In this document: in pieces, positions 17,690 through 26,482 of the stretch
Position numbering within the stretch: the first letter of the stretch is position 1
Layout of the letters: each line of letters starts with the position of its first letter
Source: Sphingobacteriaceae bacterium
GTDB taxonomy: Bacteria; Bacteroidota; Bacteroidia; Sphingobacteriales; Sphingobacteriaceae
Assembly: GCA_017745075.1 (NCBI GenBank)
Contig: JAGIAD010000001.1
Location: 623,291 to 687,290 of the forward strand
Reading direction: 5' to 3'
Length of the DNA: 64,000 nucleotides
Program-made: the position numbers and the translations under genes
Notes under the pieces: generated by a model
Database searches by the model: none
What the model was told of the DNA's origin: nothing
Seen by the model: the letters and a program-made list of their open reading frames with translations, nothing else

Positions 17690-17989
17690 TTAGTGGTTAA
17701 GGGCGGTCATGATTTCCCCATACAACAAGCCACTTCCTCCGCCATAATGCTGAATAATTTTCAGGCCGGGCTTCATTCCGGTCAGTTTTGCCCTTAATGC
17801 TTTTTCACATTCGGCATCAATTCCATTTCCGAGCAGAACCAGGTCGAGGTGCTGTTTATTGCAGATGGCAATGGCCTCATCGTCCGAGCACACACAGATT
17901 CCTTTCCATTCCGGCCTGGCATTTAACAGCCGGTTCATTACCGTTGTAATTTCAGTATCCCTTCCGATATAAAGTATGGTAGTTTGCAT
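17690..17989 (-). CDS. Degenerate receiver-like protein
   Basis: The 99-residue product looks like a shortened response-regulator receiver: TTILYIGRDTEITTVMNRLL resembles beta1/alpha1, and HLDLVLLGNGID sits where receivers have the phosphoacceptor strand. The expected Asp after LVLL is replaced by Gly-Asn, the acidic pair at the beta1 end is reduced to one Asp, and the chain is shorter than the usual 115-125 residues. It has no output domain and is not next to a kinase. It may be a pseudo-receiver interacting without phosphorylation. A family D hairpin separates it from pirin. Confidence 0.5.
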   Translation of the reverse strand: MQTTILYIGRDTEITTVMNRLLNARPEWKGICVCSDDEAIAICNKQHLDLVLLGNGIDAECEKALRAKLTGMKPGLKIIQHYGGGSGLLYGEIMTALNH

Positions 17990-18005
17990 AATCCTGTAAA
18001 TAAAT

Positions 18006-18036
18006 AAACCTCACAGGTTTAAAACCTGCGAGGTTT
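18006..18036. terminator. Family D palindrome after pirin
   Basis: Arms aaacctcacaggttt (18006-18020) and aaacctgcgaggttt (18022-18036) pair with one mismatch. It starts 13 bases past the pirin stop on the minus strand and repeats the stem seen after smc at 4109. Confidence 0.55.
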
Positions 18037-18048
18037 GGCTAATTATTT

Positions 18049-18771
18049 TTAATTCAATTCCATGGGAACATCCATCAATAAAACTTCCGCTCCGGCGGTA
18101 TTGGCTTTAAAACTGATGCTATCGGTATCCCAAATTCCTAATGCATCTCTCTTACCGAGCACCTGCCCATTAATGGTTACTTCTCCGTTAATTACGAAAG
18201 CATAAACACCATTACCGCTTTTTTTGATTTTGTATTCAGTTTCGAAGCCTTCATCAAAATTACCCAGCGAAAACCAGGCATCCTGGTGGATCCAAACACC
18301 TGCATCATCTGCATTTGGCGATAAGATCTGCTGGAAGTTATTGTGACTGGCTGCAACATCTAAAGTTTGCTGATCATAGCGTGGTGTAACGTTTTTCTTA
18401 TTCGGGAACAACCAGATCTGCAATAAATTTAACTGCTCACCGGCATTTGCGTTAAATTCACTGTGACTAACCCCTGTTCCGGCGCTCATTACCTGGATTT
18501 CTCCACTTTTTATTACTGCCGAGTTGCCCATACTATCTTTATGTGCGATTGCCCCAGCCAATGGAATGGTAATAATTTCCATATTATCGTGTGGGTGGGT
18601 ACCAAAACCCATACCGCCATCAATCAAGTCATCATTTAAAACCCTCAAAACCCCGAAGTGCATCCTTTCCGGATTGTAGTAATTAGCAAAACTGAATGAA
18701 TGGTGTGCATTTAACCAGCCATGATTGGCATGCCCACGGGTATTTTCTTTGTGCAAAATGAACTGTGACAT
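18049..18771 (-). CDS. Pirin-family cupin protein
   Basis: The 240-residue product is a bicupin with the pirin metal site: FGTHPHDNMEIIT gives two His, and GTGVSHSEFN gives His and Glu. HHSFSFANYYNP near the start is a family signature. Some pirins act as quercetin dioxygenases, others bind regulators; which applies cannot be told. A -7 element is found 26 bases upstream. The gene seems monocistronic, with a hairpin on the downstream side. Confidence 0.88.
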   Translation of the reverse strand: MSQFILHKENTRGHANHGWLNAHHSFSFANYYNPERMHFGVLRVLNDDLIDGGMGFGTHPHDNMEIITIPLAGAIAHKDSMGNSAVIKSGEIQVMSAGTGVSHSEFNANAGEQLNLLQIWLFPNKKNVTPRYDQQTLDVAASHNNFQQILSPNADDAGVWIHQDAWFSLGNFDEGFETEYKIKKSGNGVYAFVINGEVTINGQVLGKRDALGIWDTDSISFKANTAGAEVLLMDVPMELN

Positions 18772-18796
18772 AAAATTTCCTTTCTTATTTATGATA

Positions 18797-18804
18797 CAAA
18801 TTTA
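18797..18804 (-). promoter_or_regulatory. -7 promoter element for pirin
   Basis: On the minus strand this reads TAAATTTG, a match to TAnnTTTG, 26 bases before the pirin ATG. Confidence 0.45.
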
Positions 18805-18906
18805 CAGCAACGATGTTTAACAGCCGTTGATGTAGGGTAAGAAAGTTTGGCGTGGAGCGGAGAGCTAATTGTAAAAAGCAGAAATGATAACTGAAGGCTG
18901 ATATGG

Positions 18907-19587
18907 TTAAAAATTGAACTTTGCAAGCACTGCATCGCTATTCAACTCCCTTAATGCATCTAAAGCCACCCAATTGGCCTTTTTGTTATTTTGAGCAAGA
19001 ATATTGTAAGCAGTTTCAATAGCATGTGCATGAAGAAAGGCATTGCGTTTACCGATCTGTCTGAGCGCCCAGTTAATGGCTTTTTTAACGAAGTTGCGGT
19101 TATCGTAAGCTTCGCGTTCAATAATGGGCAGAAAAGCAAGAAAAGTTTCGTCCGTTTCTTTTTTGAGATGAACGGCAGCTTCTGCTATGAGCACAAAACC
19201 GGTCCGTTTTACAAATTCGGGTTCGGCCTGTGTAAATTCCAAAACCTTCGACTTAAAATAAGGCGTTTTAACGAAAAGATTTCCGCAAGCCTGATCACAT
19301 ACATCCCAGGAGCTGAAATCGTTTGTCCATGCGTTTATCTGCGCTTCTGTAACCTGTTTATAATCGCCGATGAAAGTCGCCAGCAAGCGCGCTTCATGAA
19401 AACCCGTTTCCCAAAGTAATAAGGAGTATTCCTGGTTCTGGCCAATCTGTTTACCGAGTTTTCGGATGTGCGGCACCCGGACACCATAAGCTTTGGAAAT
19501 ATCGATTCCAAAATGGGCCATCTTTTTTAAATATCCAGGCTCACTGATGGATTCGAGTTCGGAAAGGATAAAAGCGATGTCGTTCAT
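18907..19587 (-). CDS. DNA alkylation repair protein (AlkD-like)
   Basis: The 226-residue, helix-rich protein belongs to the AlkC/AlkD HEAT-like family: it shows FGIDISKAYGVRVPHIRKLG near the start, the conserved SWDVCDQACGN in the middle, and NFVKKAINWALRQIGKRN later. AlkD excises N3- and N7-alkylpurines. It is transcribed in the same direction as the hexosaminidase gene upstream, with a gap of only 21 bases, so read-through is likely although the functions are unrelated. Confidence 0.85.
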   Translation of the reverse strand: MNDIAFILSELESISEPGYLKKMAHFGIDISKAYGVRVPHIRKLGKQIGQNQEYSLLLWETGFHEARLLATFIGDYKQVTEAQINAWTNDFSSWDVCDQACGNLFVKTPYFKSKVLEFTQAEPEFVKRTGFVLIAEAAVHLKKETDETFLAFLPIIEREAYDNRNFVKKAINWALRQIGKRNAFLHAHAIETAYNILAQNNKKANWVALDALRELNSDAVLAKFNF

Positions 19588-19608
19588 GGCACTATAAAAG
19601 TCTTTTGG

Positions 19609-21861
19609 TTATTCTATAAAAAAATCTATCGGAGATACAGCCTTACGTTTACCTGCATTAATGCTGTATTCCAGTTCCAGCGTATATCCGCCCCCGCCTT
19701 CGAGAAATAACAATTCGAAAGGGTGATATCCCTTTTTCAGCGCGATTTGTGAAGATTTTTCGATAGCAAAGTGCATTCCATCATTATCAACCAGGGTTTT
19801 ACCTTGCATTTTAAGTACACTTCCATCGTCAGAGCGCAGAAAAAACGAATAGATACCATCTTCAGCAGCATAGAAATAACCTTGATGGCGGGTAGCAAAA
19901 CTTTCAGCCTTCTTTTGAACGGGTATCTCCAAAGCCTTGGTAATACCTGACTCTGTTTTGTCTGCTTCGTTTATTAAATTAACTGTTTTATACAGCTTTG
20001 GATAATAGCTAAACTTTAAACCCGGTTTAGGGTCTTTAACCTGAACGGCATTAAGATAATTGCTTTGTTGATAGGCTATCGTAAAAACATCGCCCATTCT
20101 GCCATTCGCACCAAACACTGCGGCTTTAACCGTCTGATCTTTATCAATGTAAACAGGTTTATCATAACGCATGCTGGTTATTTTCGGCTGAGTTCCGTCG
20201 GTAGTATAGCGAACAACCGTGTTTTGAGGCATTTCGATTTTGAGATAGGTAGATTTAAGAAAAACATTGTGATCAGTAAAACCCTTTAGATCTGCAAAGC
20301 GGTAATTGATGCCTAATGCGCTCAGAACTTCATATTGCTGTCCCATTTTGCGGCTAAAACTATCGAAATCCTGCTGGTGCCCCCATAAAACATCGCTCAT
20401 GGCCAACATGCGTGGAAAAAGCATATATTCCAATCGCTGTTCAGAAGGAATATATTCAGTCCAGATATTGGCCTGCCCTCCTAAAACAAATTTCTGTTCA
20501 TTTTCGTTAAGTCCGAAGCCAACCGGATTAAAGCTATATACTTTTTTAAGCGAATGGGCATCTTGCTGGGCATCAAAATAACAATACTCACCAGGGGTCA
20601 TAATTATAGGGTTACCCTTTTCTGCTGCAGATTTGGGCGCTGTTGGAATCCAGGTGCGCCAGTACATCAAAGTAGCAGTTGGCGAAACGCCGCCATCTAA
20701 AATTTCATCCCAGCCAATGAGTTCTTTGCCCAGGCTATGGAAATACTTTTCCATCCGTTTAACAAAGTAACTCTGGATTTCATCAATATTTTTAAGGTTT
20801 TCCTTACGCATTAATGCTTCGCACTCTGGAATATTCTTCCAGCTGCTTTTTTCGACCTCATCTGCGCCTAAATGAATATATTTCGAGGGAAACAGATGGG
20901 CTACCTCCTTAAAAATATCTTCAGCAAAGCTGAAAGTAGTTTCTTTACATGGGCAGATCGGATCGGTGAAACTTTTTTCCTTCTGCACCGATCCTGTTGA
21001 GGTTAACCACGGAAAAAGTTTTGTTGCGGCCTGCATGTGGCCTGGCATATCTATCTCGGGGATAATTTCAATCCCCTTACCCGCTGCATATGATACCAGT
21101 TCTTTAATTTGCTCCTGCGTGTAAAATCCGCCATACATTTTTTCTCCACCGATCATTTTAAAATGTTTCTCCGGAATATTGTAATCTGGATTGGTACCTG
21201 CCAGTTTTAAGCAGGCAGAATCCTGATTATTTAATTTTCTCCATGCCCCTTTGGCCGTTAGCTCGGGATATTTTTTGATTTCAATTCGCCACCCCTGGTC
21301 GTCGGTAAGGTGCCAGTGAAATTTATTAAACTTGTAAAGGGCCAGCCGATCGATAAAACGATGAAGATAATCGATATCAAAGAAATGACGGGAAACATCT
21401 AAATGGATACCACGCCATGAAAATTTAGGTCGATCATTTATTTCCAATGCAGGTAAAACCCAGGTATTATTGGTTTTAAAGGCATTTGTTCCGGCCAGCT
21501 GCTTAAGCGTTTGAACGGCCCAGAAAGCGCCCAGTTTATCGCTAACTGTAATGGTTATTTGCTTAGGCGATATTTTTAAACGATAAGCTTCTGGCTTTAA
21601 GCTTGCATCCTTGGTAAACACCAGCTGATTGCTTAACCCACCAGCCCTGTTTTTCTTCAACAGCGTAATTTCCTGAACCGCAATAGCAAAAATATTTTCT
21701 TTATAATCAACAATTGCTGTATTTCCGGAGAAAACAAATTTACCCTGAAGGATTTTAACAGATTCTGGCTGAGGAAGCACACTAAGCTCCTGGGCAAAAT
21801 TAGACTTGGCCATTAATAAAAGGGCTAAGCCCAATACGGCGCTGATTTTTTTGATGCTCAT
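19609..21861 (-). CDS. Secreted GH20 beta-N-acetylhexosaminidase with PA14 domain
   Basis: From the ATG at 21861 the product has 750 residues. A signal peptide (MSIKKISAVLGLALLLMAKS) leads into a GH20b domain, then the catalytic barrel with FHWHLTDDQGWRIEIK and IHLGADEVEKSSW, the catalytic Asp-Glu pair at about 334-335. A chitobiase-type C-terminal domain (TDGTQPKITS) and a PA14 domain (AAEDGIYSFFLRSDDGS) follow. It should cut terminal GlcNAc/GalNAc from glycans. A further 22 residues can be read upstream to 21927, but a -7 element at 21886-21893 and the signal peptide favour 21861. Confidence 0.92.
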   Translation of the reverse strand: MSIKKISAVLGLALLLMAKSNFAQELSVLPQPESVKILQGKFVFSGNTAIVDYKENIFAIAVQEITLLKKNRAGGLSNQLVFTKDASLKPEAYRLKISPKQITITVSDKLGAFWAVQTLKQLAGTNAFKTNNTWVLPALEINDRPKFSWRGIHLDVSRHFFDIDYLHRFIDRLALYKFNKFHWHLTDDQGWRIEIKKYPELTAKGAWRKLNNQDSACLKLAGTNPDYNIPEKHFKMIGGEKMYGGFYTQEQIKELVSYAAGKGIEIIPEIDMPGHMQAATKLFPWLTSTGSVQKEKSFTDPICPCKETTFSFAEDIFKEVAHLFPSKYIHLGADEVEKSSWKNIPECEALMRKENLKNIDEIQSYFVKRMEKYFHSLGKELIGWDEILDGGVSPTATLMYWRTWIPTAPKSAAEKGNPIIMTPGEYCYFDAQQDAHSLKKVYSFNPVGFGLNENEQKFVLGGQANIWTEYIPSEQRLEYMLFPRMLAMSDVLWGHQQDFDSFSRKMGQQYEVLSALGINYRFADLKGFTDHNVFLKSTYLKIEMPQNTVVRYTTDGTQPKITSMRYDKPVYIDKDQTVKAAVFGANGRMGDVFTIAYQQSNYLNAVQVKDPKPGLKFSYYPKLYKTVNLINEADKTESGITKALEIPVQKKAESFATRHQGYFYAAEDGIYSFFLRSDDGSVLKMQGKTLVDNDGMHFAIEKSSQIALKKGYHPFELLFLEGGGGYTLELEYSINAGKRKAVSPIDFFIE

Positions 21862-21885
21862 TAAGGTAACATTTTGATCGTCGGC

Positions 21886-21893
21886 CAAATATA
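21886..21893 (-). promoter_or_regulatory. -7 promoter element for the hexosaminidase
   Basis: The minus strand reads TATATTTG, matching TAnnTTTG, 25 bases before the chosen ATG. It lies inside the longer possible reading frame and so helps decide the start. Confidence 0.5.
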
Positions 21894-22027
21894 GTTTTTT
21901 CGCAGAAAATAGCTTAAATATAACCAATCCTTAACATGGCTTGATTTTTAAGTTTACATGCACAACCTAACTTGTTCTGGTTTTACAAGCATAATTAAAC
22001 CTACAACCTATTAACCTTAAAAAAATC

Positions 22028-23284
22028 ATGAAAAAAAACTTGCTCCGGTTACTGTTGGCCATGTGCCTGTTCGCAGTTTCCTGTCAAAAGAACACCATTA
22101 CTGAAGAACAAGCCAGTACCACAAGTCAAAAGAAAAACAGCCTTATGGCTACAACAGCCGAAACCAGTGCAGCAGCCAGTGTTAATGCCTACACCAATAC
22201 CTCTACCTATATCAATACCGGATTCGCTTTTTTAAACCCAACACAAGTTGATAAAAACCGGGTGGCCATTGGCGGAAGTGCTTACACTGAGGTATATGGC
22301 TTTAACATTCCGGAAGAAAACAGGGTGCGTGGTATAAGATGGAATGAGGATGATGAAACCACCTCAATCTGGCGCCCTCAGGGAATTGCCGGTTTCTCCA
22401 GAAACGGAGTGCGTTATCTACTGGTAAGCTGGTATGCCAAAGATGCTGCAGAAAGTAAAGGATCGAGAATAACGCTGATCGACATCAGCCCAAGCTCTAG
22501 CACTTATTTAACCTACCGGCACATTTTACTGGTACAACCTACCCTGCCTACCGGTACTTTGGATTATACGCAATATGGCACTTACGCCCCTTTAAATGTA
22601 CATGCTGGCGGAATAGCTTATTTTAACGGCAAAGTTTATTTAAGCAGTACAAGCCTTGGATTAAGGGTGTTTGATTTGGATAAAATTATTGAAGTAACCA
22701 CCGGAACGGGCACCGAGAGTAAATGTGGTAAAGATTCTGGCGGCAATCTTTATGCTTTTAATTACCGCTATATCCTGCCTCAAATTGGCTACTACAAAAT
22801 TAATGATGCCAGCCCGATTTCAACCGTTCAGGTAAATTACGAAAACAATCAATTATGGACAGGCCAATATTCGGCCGGAAGTGCAGATGCATCGATTGTA
22901 CCCAAAATTTTCGGATTTCCTATTAATGCATCAGGCGAATTGCAAAATTCGGGCATTCAAACGGTAATCCCTAAAAACAGTTTATTCACCTCCGATCACA
23001 CACATGGCATACAGGGTGTTTTTAGAAAAGGCAACAGGACCTGGCTTTCCTGCACCGGATCGCCAAGCGAGTCGTACGGATCAACAGCCCGTTTAGCCAG
23101 ATACACTGATGGCGATACCAATACGGTAAGGTACAGATGGCCCTACGGTGCCGAATCGTTGTATTTTGAAGCACAATACGGATATTTATGGTGTTTAACC
23201 GAATTTGAACCCAATGCCGGTGCCAACAACGGCAGTCAGGTTAACCGCTGCATATTTGCGGTAGATTTTTCGAAATACGAATAG
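22028..23284 (+). CDS. Secreted lipoprotein, propeller-like, function unknown
   Basis: The 418-residue protein has a lipoprotein signal (LLLAMCLFAVSCQKN, lipobox Cys about residue 19), a Ser/Thr/Ala-rich linker to about 60, and a beta-rich body with repeated short blade-like units (RPQGIAGFSRNGVRYLLVSW, LSSTSLGLRVFDLDKI, TRTWLSC-like segment). I do not recognise a catalytic motif. It is divergent from the hexosaminidase, with a 166-base shared upstream region, which may hint at joint glycan use, but this is speculative. It ends in front of a repeat and a bidirectional terminator. Confidence 0.6.
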   Translation: MKKNLLRLLLAMCLFAVSCQKNTITEEQASTTSQKKNSLMATTAETSAAASVNAYTNTSTYINTGFAFLNPTQVDKNRVAIGGSAYTEVYGFNIPEENRVRGIRWNEDDETTSIWRPQGIAGFSRNGVRYLLVSWYAKDAAESKGSRITLIDISPSSSTYLTYRHILLVQPTLPTGTLDYTQYGTYAPLNVHAGGIAYFNGKVYLSSTSLGLRVFDLDKIIEVTTGTGTESKCGKDSGGNLYAFNYRYILPQIGYYKINDASPISTVQVNYENNQLWTGQYSAGSADASIVPKIFGFPINASGELQNSGIQTVIPKNSLFTSDHTHGIQGVFRKGNRTWLSCTGSPSESYGSTARLARYTDGDTNTVRYRWPYGAESLYFEAQYGYLWCLTEFEPNAGANNGSQVNRCIFAVDFSKYE

Positions 23285-23325
23285 CAGAATCAAGGCCTGG
23301 CAAAAAAAGAATCTGCTCGAAACAT

Positions 23326-23425
23326 CGTCACTGCAAGAAGAATTTTTCAGCCGACGAAGCAATTGTATAGTAGGGAGATTACCATTATTAAAGATTGTTT
23401 CGTCCGTTCCTCCTCAGCAATGACG
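23326..23425. repeat. Dispersed repeat, family A-like (copy 3)
   Basis: The stretch starts cgtcactgcaagaag and ends cagcaatgacg; both ends are inverted and the interior has cgacgaagcaa and ttgtttcgtccg arms. It is the most divergent member and could be a separate subfamily. Confidence 0.45.
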
Positions 23426-23506
23426 ACCTATGTATAAAATCTTTAATTGATTGCTTATTGAAGGAATCCGAATTGTTTTAAACAGCGTTTCGACAGACTC
23501 AACCTG

Positions 23507-23543
23507 AAAAAAAAGAGCTTGCAAAGGCAAGCTCCTTTTTTTT
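23507..23543. terminator. Bidirectional terminator
   Basis: An 8-base perfect stem gagcttgc/gcaagctc with an aaag loop is flanked by an A-run on the left and a T-run on the right, so it can end transcription from both the lipoprotein gene and the convergent PLP-enzyme gene. Confidence 0.85.
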
Positions 23544-23561
23544 ATCTAATAAGCCCATGTA

Positions 23562-24728
23562 CTAAGCCAAAGCCTGCTCAATATCGGCTAAAATATCGTT
23601 AATATGCTCTAAGCCAATTGATAAACGGATAGAACCCTGCTCGATACCCACTTCGTTACGTTGTTCTTCTGTTAGTTTACTGTGTGTACTGGTAGCCGGG
23701 TGCGTTGCAATTGAACGTGTATCGGCTAGATTGGCAGAAATCGAAAACATTTTCAAACCATCCATAAACTTACGTGCTGCATCTATACCGCCTTGAACAA
23801 CAATGGTTACGATACCTCCACCCTGTTTCATTTGTTTTTTAGCGATTTCATACTGTGGATGCGATGGTAAAAACGGATATTTTACCAGCTTGATTTTTGG
23901 ATGTTTTTCTAAGTACTCGGCAACTTTTAAAGCATTCTCGCAATGGCGGTCCATACGGATAGCCAGCGTTTCTAAGCTTTTAGATAAAATCCAGGCGTTA
24001 AAAGGTGATAATGCGGGTCCACTGTGACGGGCAAAACCAATCACATCAGCTATTAATTCTCTAGTACCTAAAATAACCCCTCCTAACACACGGCCCTGCC
24101 CATCAATATACTTGGTAGCCGAGTGGATAGAAATGTGTGCACCATATTTAATTGGCTGTTGCAGGTAAGGTGTAGCAAAACAGTTATCAACTACCAGCAA
24201 TAAATTGTGTTTTTTAGCCAGATCGCCCAAAAATTCCAGATCGATGATATCGATGCCTGGATTTGATGGGGTTTCAACAAAAATCATTTTAGTGTTTGGT
24301 TTAATCAGTGCTTCCCAGTCCTGAGGTTTATCTAAATCTGCATAATCGAAAGTTACTCCCCAGTTTGAAAAAACATTGGTTAATAATTGGTGCGTTGAAC
24401 CAAAAACAGATCTACTGGACACCAGGTGATCACCATTTTTTAAGAAAGCCCCAAATGTAGTGAAAATAGCAGCCATACCTGTTGCGGTGGCAAAACCATC
24501 TTCGGCACCTTCCAAAAGACACATTTTATCGATAAACTCTGAGGTATTTGGATTTGAATAACGGCTATACACATTCCCTTCTTTTTCGTTGGCAAACAGG
24601 GCACGCATTTCTTCAGCATCTTCAAACTTATAACTCGAAGTAAGGTAAATTGGCGATGAATGCTCTTTGTGCAAGCTGCGTTCGGTTTGAGTGCGTATAG
24701 CTATGGTTTCAAAATTTTCAGATTTCAT
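23562..24728 (-). CDS. Cys/Met-metabolism PLP enzyme, probably O-succinylhomoserine sulfhydrylase
   Basis: The 388-residue protein has the gamma-family fold of fold-type I PLP enzymes: YSRYSNPNTSEF, the pyridine-binding VVDNCFATPYLQQP (Asp181), and HSATKYIDGQG with the Schiff-base Lys206. A C-terminal SIGLEHINDI block is typical. Family members include cystathionine gamma-synthase, methionine gamma-lyase and O-succinyl- or O-acetylhomoserine sulfhydrylase; the overall pattern most resembles MetZ, but specificity cannot be read safely. The longer frame to 24782 starts at a non-conserved Met; the ATG at 24728 matches family N termini. An OsmC gene lies upstream on the same strand. Confidence 0.85.
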   Translation of the reverse strand: MKSENFETIAIRTQTERSLHKEHSSPIYLTSSYKFEDAEEMRALFANEKEGNVYSRYSNPNTSEFIDKMCLLEGAEDGFATATGMAAIFTTFGAFLKNGDHLVSSRSVFGSTHQLLTNVFSNWGVTFDYADLDKPQDWEALIKPNTKMIFVETPSNPGIDIIDLEFLGDLAKKHNLLLVVDNCFATPYLQQPIKYGAHISIHSATKYIDGQGRVLGGVILGTRELIADVIGFARHSGPALSPFNAWILSKSLETLAIRMDRHCENALKVAEYLEKHPKIKLVKYPFLPSHPQYEIAKKQMKQGGGIVTIVVQGGIDAARKFMDGLKMFSISANLADTRSIATHPATSTHSKLTEEQRNEVGIEQGSIRLSIGLEHINDILADIEQALA

Positions 24729-24742
24729 TATATGTAAGATTT

Positions 24743-24836
24743 GGGTATTTGGTGTAAACCAGTAGTAAGTATTGAGTATCAAGACGAATTTTGCTGTACT
24801 TGATACTTGCTACCTGATACCAGATGTCAAATACCC
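24743..24836. repeat. Large imperfect palindrome between osmC-like gene and PLP-enzyme gene
   Basis: Outer arms gggtatttg (24743-24751) and caaataccc (24828-24836) are perfect inverses, and inner arms ending gtatcaag (24776-24783) and cttgatac (24799-24806) pair again. The structure fills the 115-base gap. The agtatcaag word also recurs at 25268-25350. Confidence 0.55.
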
Positions 24837-24843
24837 GGTTATG

Positions 24844-25260
24844 CTATTTATTGATGTTATAAGTAAAGTTAATAGTTGCCGATCGACCTAAAATATTCGA
24901 TACGGAGCAATATTTGTCGAAAGTCATTTGTAATGCACGCTCAACCTTGTTAACGCTTAAATCGCCAAAAAGGTCGAAATGAATATCAATTACGTCAAAA
25001 ATCGGGGGCATTTCTTCGTCCTTACGTGTTGCTTTTATGGCAATTTTAATATCATCAAGGGGTTCCTTCTGTTTGGTTAATACATTTACCATATCAATTC
25101 CACTGCAACCGCCCAGACCAACCAACAGCATTTCCATCGGTCTGAAACCTTTCCCCTCACCGCCTATTGCTGCTTTTGCATCCAACTCTACGGTAAAACC
25201 GCTTTCATTTTCTGCTTCAAAATTAAATTTACCGCTCTTGCGGATTAGATTTATGTTCAT
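24844..25260 (-). CDS. OsmC/Ohr-family protein
   Basis: The roughly 138-residue product has both peroxidatic-type cysteines of the OsmC fold, in VGLGGCSGIDMVNVL and FDKYCSVSNIL. Family members reduce organic hydroperoxides with thiol cofactors. The general YhfA-like shape without an obvious signal suggests a cytosolic enzyme. The ATG at 25260 is preferred over a Met five codons upstream because MNINLIRKSGKFNF aligns with family starts. It may be cotranscribed with the PLP-enzyme gene, although a palindrome separates them. Confidence 0.85.
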   Translation of the reverse strand: MNINLIRKSGKFNFEAENESGFTVELDAKAAIGGEGKGFRPMEMLLVGLGGCSGIDMVNVLTKQKEPLDDIKIAIKATRKDEEMPPIFDVIDIHFDLFGDLSVNKVERALQMTFDKYCSVSNILGRSATINFTYNINK

Positions 25261-25267
25261 TTTTTGT

Positions 25268-25351
25268 AGTATCAAGTAGTTTGTACATCTATCAGGACAA
25301 TTATTACTAACCTTTTCCTGGCATCAAGTAGTTAGCATTAAGTATCAAGGC
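25268..25351. repeat. Short repeated word atcaagtagtt in the osmC leader
   Basis: The 11-mer atcaagtagtt occurs at 25271-25281 and 25323-25333, followed by agtatcaagg. The rest of the 169-base gap to ispE is AT-rich with no gene. Confidence 0.4.
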
Positions 25352-25429
25352 CATTATTACAAACATTATATTTTTTTATTCAATTCTTCTTATTTTTTGC
25401 ATTCAAACGCTATACACCATGCGCTCAGC

Positions 25430-26233
25430 TTAAATACCATAAAATACTAAGTTGTTTTTTTCCAGTTCAGGCAATTTAACCGGATGGTCGAAAATTGCAA
25501 AAACCGAAGAGCCGCTACCACTCATTAAAGCGAATGTTGCGCCTGCATCGTATAAACTGGTTTTTATTTGACGAATTTGGGGATATTTAGCGAAAACGGA
25601 TAATTCGAAATCGTTTATAACCTTATACTTCCATGTTGTTGGATGCAAATGTATGATTTCTTTTAACGATTGCAAAGGTTTTTGAGGTTTTACATGCGCA
25701 TAAGCATCGGCTGTGCTTACATGTACAGGCGGTTTTACCAAAACTTTAAACCAGGCTGACAAATCTACTTCGCATTTTTCAAATTCATCGCCTTTATTAT
25801 AGGCATAAACAGGTTTGTTTTCAATAAAGAAAGCGCAGTCAGCACCGAGCTGGCGGGCATAATCCTCCATTTTATCCACAGACAACCCCAGGCTAAATTT
25901 CTCATTTAACAGTTTAATCAGAAAAGCACAATCTGCCGATCCTCCGCCCAGGCCTGCACCAACCGGAATGTTTTTCAGTAAATTGATCTGCTGAGCAGGA
26001 ATATCATAATCCTTTTTCACCAACTGATAGGCTTTGAAGCACAGGTTATCGTTAGGATCGCCGGGAATATCAATACCATGTATTTTGCAAGAGGTTACCG
26101 CTGCATCGGTAATTTCGACCGAGTCCTTAATATCCACCGGGTAGAAAACGGTTTCGAGGTTGTGATAGCCATCAGCACGTTTTTCGGTGATATTTAAACC
26201 TAGGTTTATTTTTGCGTTGGGAAAAGATAACAT
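25430..26233 (-). CDS. ispE: 4-diphosphocytidyl-2-C-methylerythritol kinase
   Basis: The 267-residue GHMP kinase starts SFPNAKINLGLNITEKRADGYH, has the ATP loop IPVGAGLGGGSADCAF at about 89-104, and ends with LMSGSGSSVFAIF. IspE phosphorylates CDP-ME in the non-mevalonate isoprenoid pathway, in the cytosol. A -7 element lies 68 bases upstream. The leader between them has two copies of agtcctgag. The gene stands alone among the neighbouring pathways. Confidence 0.94.
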   Translation of the reverse strand: MLSFPNAKINLGLNITEKRADGYHNLETVFYPVDIKDSVEITDAAVTSCKIHGIDIPGDPNDNLCFKAYQLVKKDYDIPAQQINLLKNIPVGAGLGGGSADCAFLIKLLNEKFSLGLSVDKMEDYARQLGADCAFFIENKPVYAYNKGDEFEKCEVDLSAWFKVLVKPPVHVSTADAYAHVKPQKPLQSLKEIIHLHPTTWKYKVINDFELSVFAKYPQIRQIKTSLYDAGATFALMSGSGSSVFAIFDHPVKLPELEKNNLVFYGI

Positions 26234-26300
26234 GTTAGTCCTGAGTAGTGAATTATAAGTCCTGAGTCCATGGTGTCAAAACCAGTAGCGGCTCATTTTG

Positions 26301-26308
26301 CAAACATA
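26301..26308 (-). promoter_or_regulatory. -7 promoter element for ispE
   Basis: The minus strand reads TATGTTTG, matching TAnnTTTG, followed by a leader of about 60 bases. Confidence 0.45.
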
Positions 26309-26389
26309 CAAAGTGTTTTTTACTCCATGAGCTTTAGTAACATTTTATGTTCATGTTTTAGAGCGCAATGGCAGTAGCTATCAACTTGT

Positions 26390-26482
26390 TTCTTCGACGT
26401 GCAGGCATAATTTAACCACAGATAAAAAGAATGCACACAGATATAAAAATTCGTGTTTATCTGTGTACATCTGTGGTTAAAA
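26390..26482. repeat. Dispersed palindromic repeat, family C (copy 2)
   Basis: The element reads ttaaccacagataaaaaga on the left and tacatctgtggttaaaacc on the right. It matches the copy at 39697-39795 in opposite orientation over roughly 90 bases, including the outer aggcataat flank. It occupies the middle of the 493-base gene-free interval between ispE and thyA. Confidence 0.7.

Noticed and set aside
24729..24843. SAM riboswitch before the PLP-enzyme gene
   Set aside because: No conserved SAM-I or SAM-II core on the minus strand; only a plain palindrome.
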